DNA from: an uncultured Lachnospiraceae bacterium
GTDB taxonomy: Bacteria; Bacillota; Clostridia; Lachnospirales; Lachnospiraceae
Length of the DNA: 64,000 nucleotides
Assembly: GCA_937965795.1 (NCBI GenBank)
Contig: CALCMD010000037.1
Location: 14,049-78,048 of the forward strand
Direction of reading: 5' to 3'
Within the stretch, counting starts at the first letter, position 1. Each line of letters starts with the position of its first letter. A program made the position numbers and the translations under genes. This document shows positions 44,716 to 52,600 of the stretch, in pieces. Under the pieces are notes generated by a model. It saw only the letters and a list, made by a program, of their open reading frames with translations, did not search any database and was not told where the DNA came from.

Positions 44716-45156
44716 CTAAAATGTCATCCACTCCGCAATCGCTGTTCCCAGACCCACCAGAAGCAGAAGAACACCCAAAACCGCCATAGCAACGATCTCA
44801 AAATTATTTTGATTTTCCGGAACGTAAAACTCATTCATATTCTCCGGATTGACATACAAAACCACGTTTTTCCCTATCCGGAAATTTTCATACGTACTTC
44901 CCACAGCCGAACGCTTCCGAAACTTCCTTCCATCTACTGAATACTCATATACCGGATACCGTGAAATCAATCCCTCTCCATGTATGATCCCTGCTTCTGA
45001 ACACTCCACGTCTGCAATTTGCGCTTTTACCTTCTGTGTACAGGAACCACGCGCTTTCTTTTTGAAAAATGCTATTCCTCCTGCCACGCCCAAAAAGACA
45101 AATCCGCAAAATCCAAAAACCCATTCCATCACCGTATACACTGTCAATGCTTCCAT
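44716..45156 (-). CDS. DUF3592-like membrane protein
   Basis: A 146-aa protein with a membrane segment near each end and a beta-rich middle of the DUF3592 pattern (KAQIADVE, then YPVYEYSVDGRKFRK and IGKNVVLYVNPENMNEFYVP). A longer frame to 45342 exists; GAAGGAGAAATC before the ATG at 45156 decides the start. It is paralogous to the next gene upstream. Function unknown; the pair sits in the Esx cluster next to WXG100 genes. Confidence 0.75.
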   Translation of the reverse strand: MEALTVYTVMEWVFGFCGFVFLGVAGGIAFFKKKARGSCTQKVKAQIADVECSEAGIIHGEGLISRYPVYEYSVDGRKFRKRSAVGSTYENFRIGKNVVLYVNPENMNEFYVPENQNNFEIVAMAVLGVLLLLVGLGTAIAEWMTF

Positions 45157-45194
45157 GATTTCTCCTTCCTCCATCAGCTTTCTATTCGTTTGCT

Positions 45195-45632
45195 TTAAAA
45201 AAATATAATTCCTAAAACCGTAACTACAATACTTAAGAAAAGGATTCCTGCTCCCATTATCATAAACGCCCGGCCAAGTTTCTCTTCTTTTTCTTCCGGC
45301 CAGTAATATTCTTCTATATTTTTCGGGTTCACATATAAACATATCTTCTGTCCCGGTTCGAATTTGGGTTTGGCGCTCCCTGTCTGGTCACGTTTTCGTA
45401 CCTCCTGGCCATTTACCGTATATTCAAAGATCGCATGCCAGGAATACCCAATCTCGGTGGATAAATGTTCCAGCTCTTTCCTGACTTCTATGATTGTGGC
45501 AGTCACCTTCTGTGTGCAGGATAACCTTTTCTTTTTTACATCCGAGACAACGGATTTCCCTGCAATCAGAAAAGCCACGCCCACAACAGCAAATACAATC
45601 TCAAACAAACGCATTACCCATATCCCATTCAT
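45195..45632 (-). CDS. DUF3592-like membrane protein
   Basis: A 145-aa paralogue of the gene above with the same plan: N-terminal membrane helix, CTQKVTATIIEV, the HAIFEYTVNGQEVRKRD and FEPGQKICLYVNPKNIEEYY segments, then a second membrane helix. AGGGGGG precedes the ATG. The two copies share the CTQKV and LYVNPxN motifs, so they arose by duplication. Confidence 0.75.
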   Translation of the reverse strand: MNGIWVMRLFEIVFAVVGVAFLIAGKSVVSDVKKKRLSCTQKVTATIIEVRKELEHLSTEIGYSWHAIFEYTVNGQEVRKRDQTGSAKPKFEPGQKICLYVNPKNIEEYYWPEEKEEKLGRAFMIMGAGILFLSIVVTVLGIIFF

Positions 45633-45635
45633 CGT

Positions 45636-45947
45636 CTATTCCCCCCTGATTACAATCTGTCCGTCTTTTACGGTTAATTCATGTTTATCCAGTTCTCCTA
45701 ATACTCCGGCACGATACTGGATTTCCTCTCTGTCCTGAAATCCGATAAAGAAAATGTCCTCAATGGCTTCCTGTTCAAAAAAGAACAGTTCGGAAGAATC
45801 CACAATCCCCTCCGGATAATAACACCCTACATAGTCATGAATCGTCTCACTGTCGCCGCTGCATACTACTCTTCCGCACACCATCAAGCGCTTTTCTCCA
45901 CCTTTCAGTAATACCACTGAGCCAATCGGCAATAAATCCTTGTACAT
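45636..45947 (-). CDS. DUF4176-like protein
   Basis: A 103-aa cytosolic protein starting MYKDLLPIGSVVLLKGGEKR, the pattern of DUF4176 proteins often encoded beside Esx/LXG substrates in Firmicutes. The ATG nine bases upstream (45956) is also possible, but AAAGGA is better placed for 45947. Its close place after a candidate substrate gene suggests a helper or chaperone role, which is inferred. Confidence 0.78.
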   Translation of the reverse strand: MYKDLLPIGSVVLLKGGEKRLMVCGRVVCSGDSETIHDYVGCYYPEGIVDSSELFFFEQEAIEDIFFIGFQDREEIQYRAGVLGELDKHELTVKDGQIVIRGE

Positions 45948-46065
45948 TTTTTTCATCCTTTCTTTTCATAAAATGAGTTATTTGTCTTGTACCACAAATT
46001 CCCTATCGTGTGGCACCCTCCATTATATCAATAAAAAACGGTTTCCGCTTTCATTTCTTACTCTT

Positions 46066-47130
46066 TTACCAGCCTAATTTAAAATCTGACCAGTCAATGG
46101 ACACTTCTACTTCCGCTCCCAGCCCAACTCCCAGTCCCAGCTTTCCCTTCATGCCTCCCGTAGTTTGCGTATATCCTATTTCCACTCCGGCGCCTACCGC
46201 TTTACCTGACGTACCAACGTCAATCTTTATGCCAAAAACGTCCACACCGGCGGATGCTTTTACTTCCCACGCATAAGCCTCTGCTCCCGCTTCCAGCTTC
46301 ACTCCATCTGTTGTTTTCAGTTCTCCGCTTTCTGTTTTATACGTCATTCTTCCAGCAGACGCCTCCGCATATGCGTTTGCAACGCCCGCTTTTCCATTCA
46401 CTTTGGCATGGACATTGTTATTTTTAGAACCAAATGCTGCGTTTGCCTCTCCCTCAGCGCCTACTGCCGAAACTTCCGCTCTTGCTCCAATCTGTGGCGC
46501 CAGCTTTCCGTCTTTATAAAGGGTGGCTCCCACTTCTCCCTTTGCGCTTACCTTTCCAACGCTTCCTTTGCCTCCGACACTGGCCAGCCCGATATTCCCC
46601 TTTGCACCGCCCTGTGCCACATATGCCTCCCCTGATGCTGACGCTTTAAATAAGGATACACTATCCAGCTTACCATTCTTCCACTTCGCGCCGCTCTCAA
46701 ACTTCGCATCCCAGGAAGCCCCAAATGCGTCTCCTTTCGCCTCGCCGGCGCTTTTGATTCCCAAAACAGTTCCTGCTACCGCTGCGCTCCCGCCAAATAC
46801 GGAAGCGCTTTTCGCCGCATTTCCCTGCGGAGAGGATATTTTCTGCTGATTCTTCTTCTCCGATGCAATCAACTTTTCCGTACTTTTATAAAGCTGTGCC
46901 GCCGCAGACAGGCATTCTGCCATACTGTTCATGCTTCTGCTTCTCTGATCCAGATTTCTCCTTAGTCCGCTTAAACTACTGCGAATCGCACTTTTCGCCT
47001 GCCCTGACACGGCAAGATTTCTCTCAACATTCCCAATACTGCTGATATATCTGTTCATCGTGCCAGCCATATTTCTGATATTCTGCGGACGCTGTTCCAT
47101 CTTTGCTGGAAATACTGTAAATTCTGCCAT
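46066..47130 (-). CDS. Candidate Esx-secreted substrate, Gly/Ala-rich
   Basis: A 354-aa protein. Residues 1 to about 95 are two long helices without signal peptide (SGLRRNLDQRSRSMNSMAE), as in Esx-dependent substrates. A hydrophobic Gly/Ala segment follows (about 108-128), then about 200 residues of repeated Lys/Gly/Ala/Ser strands such as GGKGSVGKVSAKGEVGA and a Gly/Trp-containing end (SIDWSDFKLGW). No known toxin motif is seen. It lies right after a WXG100 gene and before DUF4176, the usual position of Esx effectors. Whether it is a toxin, a pore former or a surface protein cannot be told; there is no obvious immunity gene. Confidence 0.65.
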   Translation of the reverse strand: MAEFTVFPAKMEQRPQNIRNMAGTMNRYISSIGNVERNLAVSGQAKSAIRSSLSGLRRNLDQRSRSMNSMAECLSAAAQLYKSTEKLIASEKKNQQKISSPQGNAAKSASVFGGSAAVAGTVLGIKSAGEAKGDAFGASWDAKFESGAKWKNGKLDSVSLFKASASGEAYVAQGGAKGNIGLASVGGKGSVGKVSAKGEVGATLYKDGKLAPQIGARAEVSAVGAEGEANAAFGSKNNNVHAKVNGKAGVANAYAEASAGRMTYKTESGELKTTDGVKLEAGAEAYAWEVKASAGVDVFGIKIDVGTSGKAVGAGVEIGYTQTTGGMKGKLGLGVGLGAEVEVSIDWSDFKLGW

Positions 47131-47139
47131 TGTTTCCTC

Positions 47140-47442
47140 CTAAACCCGAATCCCCGAAACCAGCTCATGTACCTTGCTTTCACAGGATTCATATTTTTTC
47201 TTCGCATTGACTTCGTATGTATGTACCTGTTCCAGATTTTTAATAATCGTCTCCAGGTCTTTCATATCATCCTGGAACGCTTTTTTAAAGGCTTCGCTTC
47301 CCGGCCCGTCCCACATTTTATCCATGACCGCGACACTGCTTTTCATCTTTCCCATTTCGGTTCTGATTTTTCGGATATAAGCGTCCACCTGTCCCGCGTC
47401 CCTGTTTAAACTGGATGTATTTATTTTAATCTGATTACTCAT
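47140..47442 (-). CDS. WXG100 family protein (Esx-like)
   Basis: The 100-aa product has the turn motif KMWDGPGS and the C-terminal YESCE (Y-x-x-x-E). The frame up to 47493 is open, but the ATG at 47442 has AGGAAAGGAACT upstream and fits the family length. It overlaps the 128-aa gene by eight bases and precedes the Gly/Ala-rich substrate by ten, so it is the likely secretion partner of that protein. Confidence 0.88.
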   Translation of the reverse strand: MSNQIKINTSSLNRDAGQVDAYIRKIRTEMGKMKSSVAVMDKMWDGPGSEAFKKAFQDDMKDLETIIKNLEQVHTYEVNAKKKYESCESKVHELVSGIRV

Positions 47443-47821
47443 AGTTCCTTTCCTCCCTTCCTTGCAGCCTGACAGGAATTCCGCCCCATCCATTCAAACT
47501 GGTTACGTGAATTTTTTCCTGAAATCTTTTTTGGGGTATTTCACAGGCATCCATAAGATCCTGTTCGCAATGTTCATACATCCTCTTTGCTTTTTCCAGC
47601 GCGATCCGCAAATCCGCCAATATTTCCGCCTGCCTGTGCAGATGTTCTTCTTCTCTGTAAATCACCCGAAGAATTCTTTCCTTTTCGCTTCCATTTATGA
47701 CTTTCCGCAAGTCCCGGCGCAGCCCCTGCAATTCCATCTCTTTTCTTTTGATGAAATCCGCTTCTCTTTTTAAGTCCTCCATCAGGGGATTCCATTTTGC
47801 CAGAGTTACCTGTATCTCCAT
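47435..47821 (-). CDS. Hypothetical helical protein in the Esx cluster
   Basis: Not recognised. The 128-aa product is highly charged and helical, with repeated Glu/Lys/Arg in coiled-coil spacing (KREADFIKRKEMELQGLRR, EEEHLHRQAEILADLRIALE). No signal peptide or membrane part. Its position before WXG100 and substrate genes matches that of small chaperone-like proteins in other Esx cassettes. AGGGGAG lies before the ATG. The 134-bp gap upstream (47822-47955) contains only very short open frames that I do not call. Confidence 0.6.
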   Translation of the reverse strand: MEIQVTLAKWNPLMEDLKREADFIKRKEMELQGLRRDLRKVINGSEKERILRVIYREEEHLHRQAEILADLRIALEKAKRMYEHCEQDLMDACEIPQKRFQEKIHVTSLNGWGGIPVRLQGREERNYE

Positions 47822-47955
47822 TTGTTATCACTCCCCTGCCCGAACTGCTTCCTCGCACATCTTTCTGTATCTCCTTATGCCATGATTATATCATCGCATT
47901 TCCCATCGTGTTTCCTGCCGTCATAACCTGCACATTTTCATGTTTCAAATGCACC

Positions 47956-48204
47956 CTATACATAAATCATCCTCGTTCCATCCGTCACCCCTGATTCATA
48001 CAAAGTCTTTTCATCCTTCAACATGCACCTGGCATCCGCAATCCAAAGTGAAAACGCCTTCCCATTTTCATCTTTGGATTCCTGCATTTTCTTTGAAAGT
48101 ATTTCGTAAATTTCTTCTTTGATCTGTTCTATACAAGCGTTTTCATCCAGCATAAAATCATAAGTATCATCAATCGCCGGAATATAAATATCCACCAGTA
48201 CCAT
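47956..48204 (-). CDS. esaB: EsaB/YukD ubiquitin-like Esx component
   Basis: Small cytosolic protein of Firmicutes type VII secretion with a ubiquitin-like fold. The 82-aa product begins VLVDIYIPAIDDTYDFMLDE and ends LYESGVTDGTRMIYV, the typical start and end of the family. A longer frame to 48228 is less likely, because GGAGGGAAAAG precedes the ATG at 48204. It overlaps the upstream gene by 35 bases. In known systems it regulates secretion or substrate gene expression. Confidence 0.85.
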   Translation of the reverse strand: MVLVDIYIPAIDDTYDFMLDENACIEQIKEEIYEILSKKMQESKDENGKAFSLWIADARCMLKDEKTLYESGVTDGTRMIYV

Positions 48205-48892
48205 CTTTTCCCTCCATCCATGCGGCAACTGCGCGCATCAGCTCTTTCTGTTTATATGGCTTCCAGAAACAGCCATTCGCATTCTGAAAAACCATGCAGG
48301 TCTCCAATCCGCTTTCCTTTATCAAAATTCTCTGTCGGATTTTCATTTTTCCGCTGTCCTGCCTTGTAAAAACCGCCGCCACATTTTCACTTCTAAAATA
48401 TTCTTCTGCATCGTTCCGATATGCCGTTTCTTCTTTTTCAAAATTCTTTAAAACCTGTTCACATTCTGAAACGATTTCTCCCATCAAACTTTCCAGAAAT
48501 AAAATCCACTGCGCCTGCGTCCAGAAAGAAAGCTTCAAAGCGCCTTTCCTTCTCTGACATCTCTCCATCATCACAACCCATCCATTTGAAACATAGCCGC
48601 ATCTGACTGGCATATCCTGTCCTCTTACATGAACGGAAACACACTCCCTGCTCTCCAGAAGCGTCCGAAACAAATCCGAAACCCCCGGCCTGATGCTGAT
48701 TTCTCCATCCGAAAAATCTATTACTTCTTTTTGATAGAGACTCAAAAGCACCCGATTTTTGCTTTCTCTGGTGATTTCTTCTGACCCGTCGCTATCCAGA
48801 ATTCCATATAACTGTTTCATTCCAAGCCCCGCTAGCAGAAGCTTCATTTCTTTATCTTTTAAAATATAGCTCTCATATTCCCCACAGCTCAT
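48170..48892 (-). CDS. Hypothetical cytosolic protein, possibly EspG-like
   Basis: Not firmly recognised. The 240-aa product has no signal peptide or membrane segment. The middle reads PGVSDLFRTLLESRECVSVH, a short VRGQDM strand, and then a set of hydrophobic strands and helices; in outline this resembles the ESX chaperones of the EspG type, but no decisive motif is present. The ATG has AAGGAG upstream and overlaps the LytTR gene by 20 bases. Position between EsaB and EssC genes supports a role in substrate handling. Confidence 0.5.
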   Translation of the reverse strand: MSCGEYESYILKDKEMKLLLAGLGMKQLYGILDSDGSEEITRESKNRVLLSLYQKEVIDFSDGEISIRPGVSDLFRTLLESRECVSVHVRGQDMPVRCGYVSNGWVVMMERCQRRKGALKLSFWTQAQWILFLESLMGEIVSECEQVLKNFEKEETAYRNDAEEYFRSENVAAVFTRQDSGKMKIRQRILIKESGLETCMVFQNANGCFWKPYKQKELMRAVAAWMEGKDGTGGYLYSGD

Positions 48893-49604
48893 TGAGAAAC
48901 TCCTTTACTGATTTTCGATAGCTTCTGGATACCGGAATCATAAGTCCATGCTCCAGATATACCATCCCTTCCGACAGCTTTACGTTCTGTAAATGTTCCG
49001 TGTTAAACACAAAACTTCTGTGGCACTGCAAAAACCCCTCCGGCAAGAGACTCATAATATGATCCAGCGTCTCATACTCACAATACTCCATATTCCGAAG
49101 CCGTACGAAAATCTTTCTTTCCCTCGCTTCTATGTAATATATTTTTCGAAAAGGAATCGCTATTTTCCCACTTCGGTTCTTCACCAATAAGACTTTTTTC
49201 TCATCGGGCTTCTCTCTTTTGGCAAGAACCGTGTGAAAAAACTCCCGAACCGTCCTCTCACACTGTTCTTTATTAAAAGGTCTCAGCAGCAGGGACGCCG
49301 CGCGGATGTCCGGCGCTAAATATTTCATAGGCGAGATTTCCATATCAGCGACCAGCAAAAGCTCCGACTGTGCGAAACTGTTTCGTATCCTGCGCAAAAG
49401 TTCGATATCCATATCATCCGACACATCCACAAAGGCGCAATCCAATAACGGTTCCCTTTCCAACACACTTTTTGCTTCCGACGCCAGTTTCACACAAAAA
49501 AGCCGCATCTCCTCTTCTGTCAGATGTGCAATCACATCCCTGACGATTTCTTTTAATACCTTCCCTTCCTCCGGCGCCTTGTTATAAATCATGCACACGA
49601 ACAA
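48873..49604 (-). CDS. LytTR-type regulator with atypical receiver
   Basis: A 243-aa regulator. Residues 1 to about 125 have a receiver-like fold in which the phospho-acceptor position can be seen (CAFVDVSDD), but the N-terminal acidic pair is missing and the usual KPF is RPF, so phosphorylation may not occur. The C-terminal LytTR domain is clear (IPFRKIYYIEARERKIFVRL, FLQCHRSFVFNTEHL). The start is TTG, supported by AGGAGG seven bases before and by the four-base gap after EssC. No histidine kinase is nearby. It may control this cluster. Confidence 0.82.
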   Translation of the reverse strand: MFVCMIYNKAPEEGKVLKEIVRDVIAHLTEEEMRLFCVKLASEAKSVLEREPLLDCAFVDVSDDMDIELLRRIRNSFAQSELLLVADMEISPMKYLAPDIRAASLLLRPFNKEQCERTVREFFHTVLAKREKPDEKKVLLVKNRSGKIAIPFRKIYYIEARERKIFVRLRNMEYCEYETLDHIMSLLPEGFLQCHRSFVFNTEHLQNVKLSEGMVYLEHGLMIPVSRSYRKSVKEFLNELWGI

Positions 49605-49608
49605 GCTG

Positions 49609-52600
49609 CTACCTCCTCGCCAAAGGTATCACTACGCTTCTCGCTGCCTCCTCTGCCTCCGTCTCAGGAATGCTTCCTGTTCCTGTCTTTTCAGCCTTCT
49701 CTTTTTCTGCATAGGACATATAATCAAAATTCAGAATCGGGTTTTCTGAAACCTTCCCTCCGAGGTGAATTCCCGTCTTATATCCTACAAACGTCTCATA
49801 TATTGGGTGTCCCGCAGCGTCGCTGCGATTCTCCAGCGGCACCGCTCCGATAAAATAGATGTTATGCAGACTTCCTTTGGCAATAATATTTTCCAGGAAG
49901 CTTCTCATATCAAGCTTTGCATTGTAAATAAAATCTACAAACCATACCAAATCGGAAATAAAGATAAAATATGGCGTTTCACGGCTTATGCTGGCAAAAA
50001 TTTCGTCGTCATCGCACCCTGCTTCCAGCATCTGGTTCTTTTTTTGATTCCGCGTTTTAAATACAGGCATCATCCCTTTCAAGAGCTCAAACACACTGTC
50101 TTCATCTGAAGCATACGTGACTTTTTCATCCGAGCTGTAATTTTTCAGGTCATTGGCAGGACTGTCAATGACACATACCACGCTGCTTTTCTCCAAAGCC
50201 GATTGTATACTTATTCTCAACAGATTGGTTTTGCCGCTCCGTGCGGAACCGTAAATTGTGTAACAGTACGTGTACCGCAATTTTATTCCGTAGACTTCCG
50301 CATTTGACGCATCATAAGCGACTGGCAGCAGATGGACGTCCATCGACGCCTTTTCAAACTCCTCCGTCTCCCGGAATGCAGACCAGACTGGTTTCTGAGG
50401 AATTTCCGGTATCCTTCTTGCCGTTTTCCCCTCCCACGTTTTCTGCATATCCATACATACCTCACGGATTACTTCCATCCTCTGGTAATCATTTTCCGCG
50501 GATACCGCCAGCGCCGTCTGATATTCCAGAATTTGCTTTCCATAAAAAGCCAGACCCCTTCCTTTGATTCCGCTCTCCGGCAATACATCAATCTGATTGC
50601 TGTGCAGCAAATCCGCATACGCATATTTATCCTGCAACTGCAAGCACAAAACAGTACCCACATTTTCGAAAACTCTGGAAGTGATGTCATTCATGCCCAC
50701 GCCATTCCCTGAGATCACCAGAAAGATTCCGTGATTTACCCCTTCTTTGGAAAGACGTATCACATCTTCCTCATACTGTTCTTCCGTCTTTTCTTTAAAA
50801 GAAGCATAGTTATCAATAAATACCACGATTGCCGGCAGTGAAATTCCATGCACCTGTACATACTGGCTGTAATTTCCTCCCCGGAACAGTGCTTTTCTTT
50901 CTTCCAGAATGATGCGCATCATGTGAAAGAACTTGGATATTTTATCCAAATCCCCCTCGCACATCACACCTCCCACATGCGGAGCTGCTTCAAAAGGAGC
51001 CATCATTTTACTGCTGAAATCAATCGCATAGATATTTATGGTCTCCGGTGTATACTTCTGAACCAACGCATACAGCAAAGTCTGCATCATGGTGCTCTTT
51101 CCACTTACGACATTCCCGCAGATTGCCAGATGCCCATTCTCGGCAAAATCAAATTCCAATGGCATCTGATTCTGGTTGGCAGGGTCATCCATCTGTCCAA
51201 GAAGAAGATTCAAAGACCATTCACCCTTCGGCTCCTGCCATCCGGCATAGGAAAATGCACTTTCCCGGTATTCCGAAAACTCTTCCAGATAAATTCTGTT
51301 TCCAAGCGCCGGCATCCACAACTGCATACTGTAATGATAACCATTCTCCTTAGCAACCACGGCCAGATAATCCTTCACCGCATCCAACTGCGTTCTGTCT
51401 TTTCGCTGCGGCAGCTTTCTGTTCTCCTCTGCCGCTCTCTTCAGCATTGTTTCTATCCGTGCCGAAGAATCCGCTTCCTCTAAACTCACGCATTGATAAA
51501 GCTCTATGAAATCTATCAGTCTGTCCGTATTATATTTGCTGACTGCATACTCCACATTTCTCTTTTCCATCGCATCATACAGGCAGGCGATCAGTTCTTT
51601 CCTCTTTTCACGATCCAAAAGGCAGCTTTCCAGGTGATCTCCAGTCTTTTCCAGCGCTGACTCCAGACATTCTGTAAGCGTCTCTATCCATAGAAACTCT
51701 ACTCTCTTCTTCTGCGCCAGCTTTACGGAATTTCCTGTCATCTCTACCTTTCCATTCAAGTTCACAAGCTTTGCCAGTTCCGTACTGCCAATCACAGCAT
51801 TTTCTTCATAAACCGCGCCGCTGTATCCAGACTGGAATAATTCATACACTTCATCATTTCCCACCTGCAAATAACATCTTCCGGCCTGCGTAATATAAGC
51901 CCCATCCGGCTTATGCAGCATGTCATTGCTGTCTTGTTTATCCTGCACCCGCAGACAAATCCGGAACTTCGAATTACTCCAGATATTATCGTCTACCGTG
52001 CCGCTTGGTTTCTGCGTGGCAAGAATCAGATGCACGCCCAGGCTTCGTCCCACCTGCGCCACACTGATTAACTCCCGCATAAAATCCGGCTCTTCCCGTT
52101 TCAGCTCCGCAAACTCGTCAATGATAAGAAACAAATGCGGAATCGGAACAGACGCCTCCCCGTTTTTATAAAGCTTTGTATACAGGTTAATATGATTCAC
52201 GCCGTTTTCTGTGAAAATCCTCTGCCTTCTGCGGTTCTCACTTTTTATGGAAATCATAGCTCTCTTTACCTGATTTCCTGAAAGATTCGAAATCTGCCCC
52301 GCCAGGTGCGGCAGGCCGGAAAAGAGATTTGCCATTCCTCCGCCTTTATAGTCAATAATAAAGAACGCGATATCATCCGGACTGTAATTGACCGCCAAAG
52401 ATAACATATAAGTCTGCAAGGTCTCACTTTTTCCGGAACCGGTCGTTCCCGCAACCAATCCATGCGGCCCATGATATTTCTCATGAACATCCAGATAGCA
52501 TGGGACGCCTCCCGCCTTCTGTCCAACCATTCCTTTGATATTGTCATAAGTCCGGTTCTTCGCCCAGAGGTCCGCCACCGGAAGCTCCTGCGGCTTTGTC

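Noticed and set aside
45957..46065. Possible promoter and weak terminator between the Gly/Ala-rich gene and DUF4176
   Set aside because: The GCGG/CCG stem is very short and the -35 candidates are poor, so neither element was called.
47822..47955. Very short frames (9 and 22 codons) between EsaB and the 128-aa gene
   Set aside because: One has a fair ribosome site, but size and lack of any motif give no support for a gene; a leader peptide cannot be shown.
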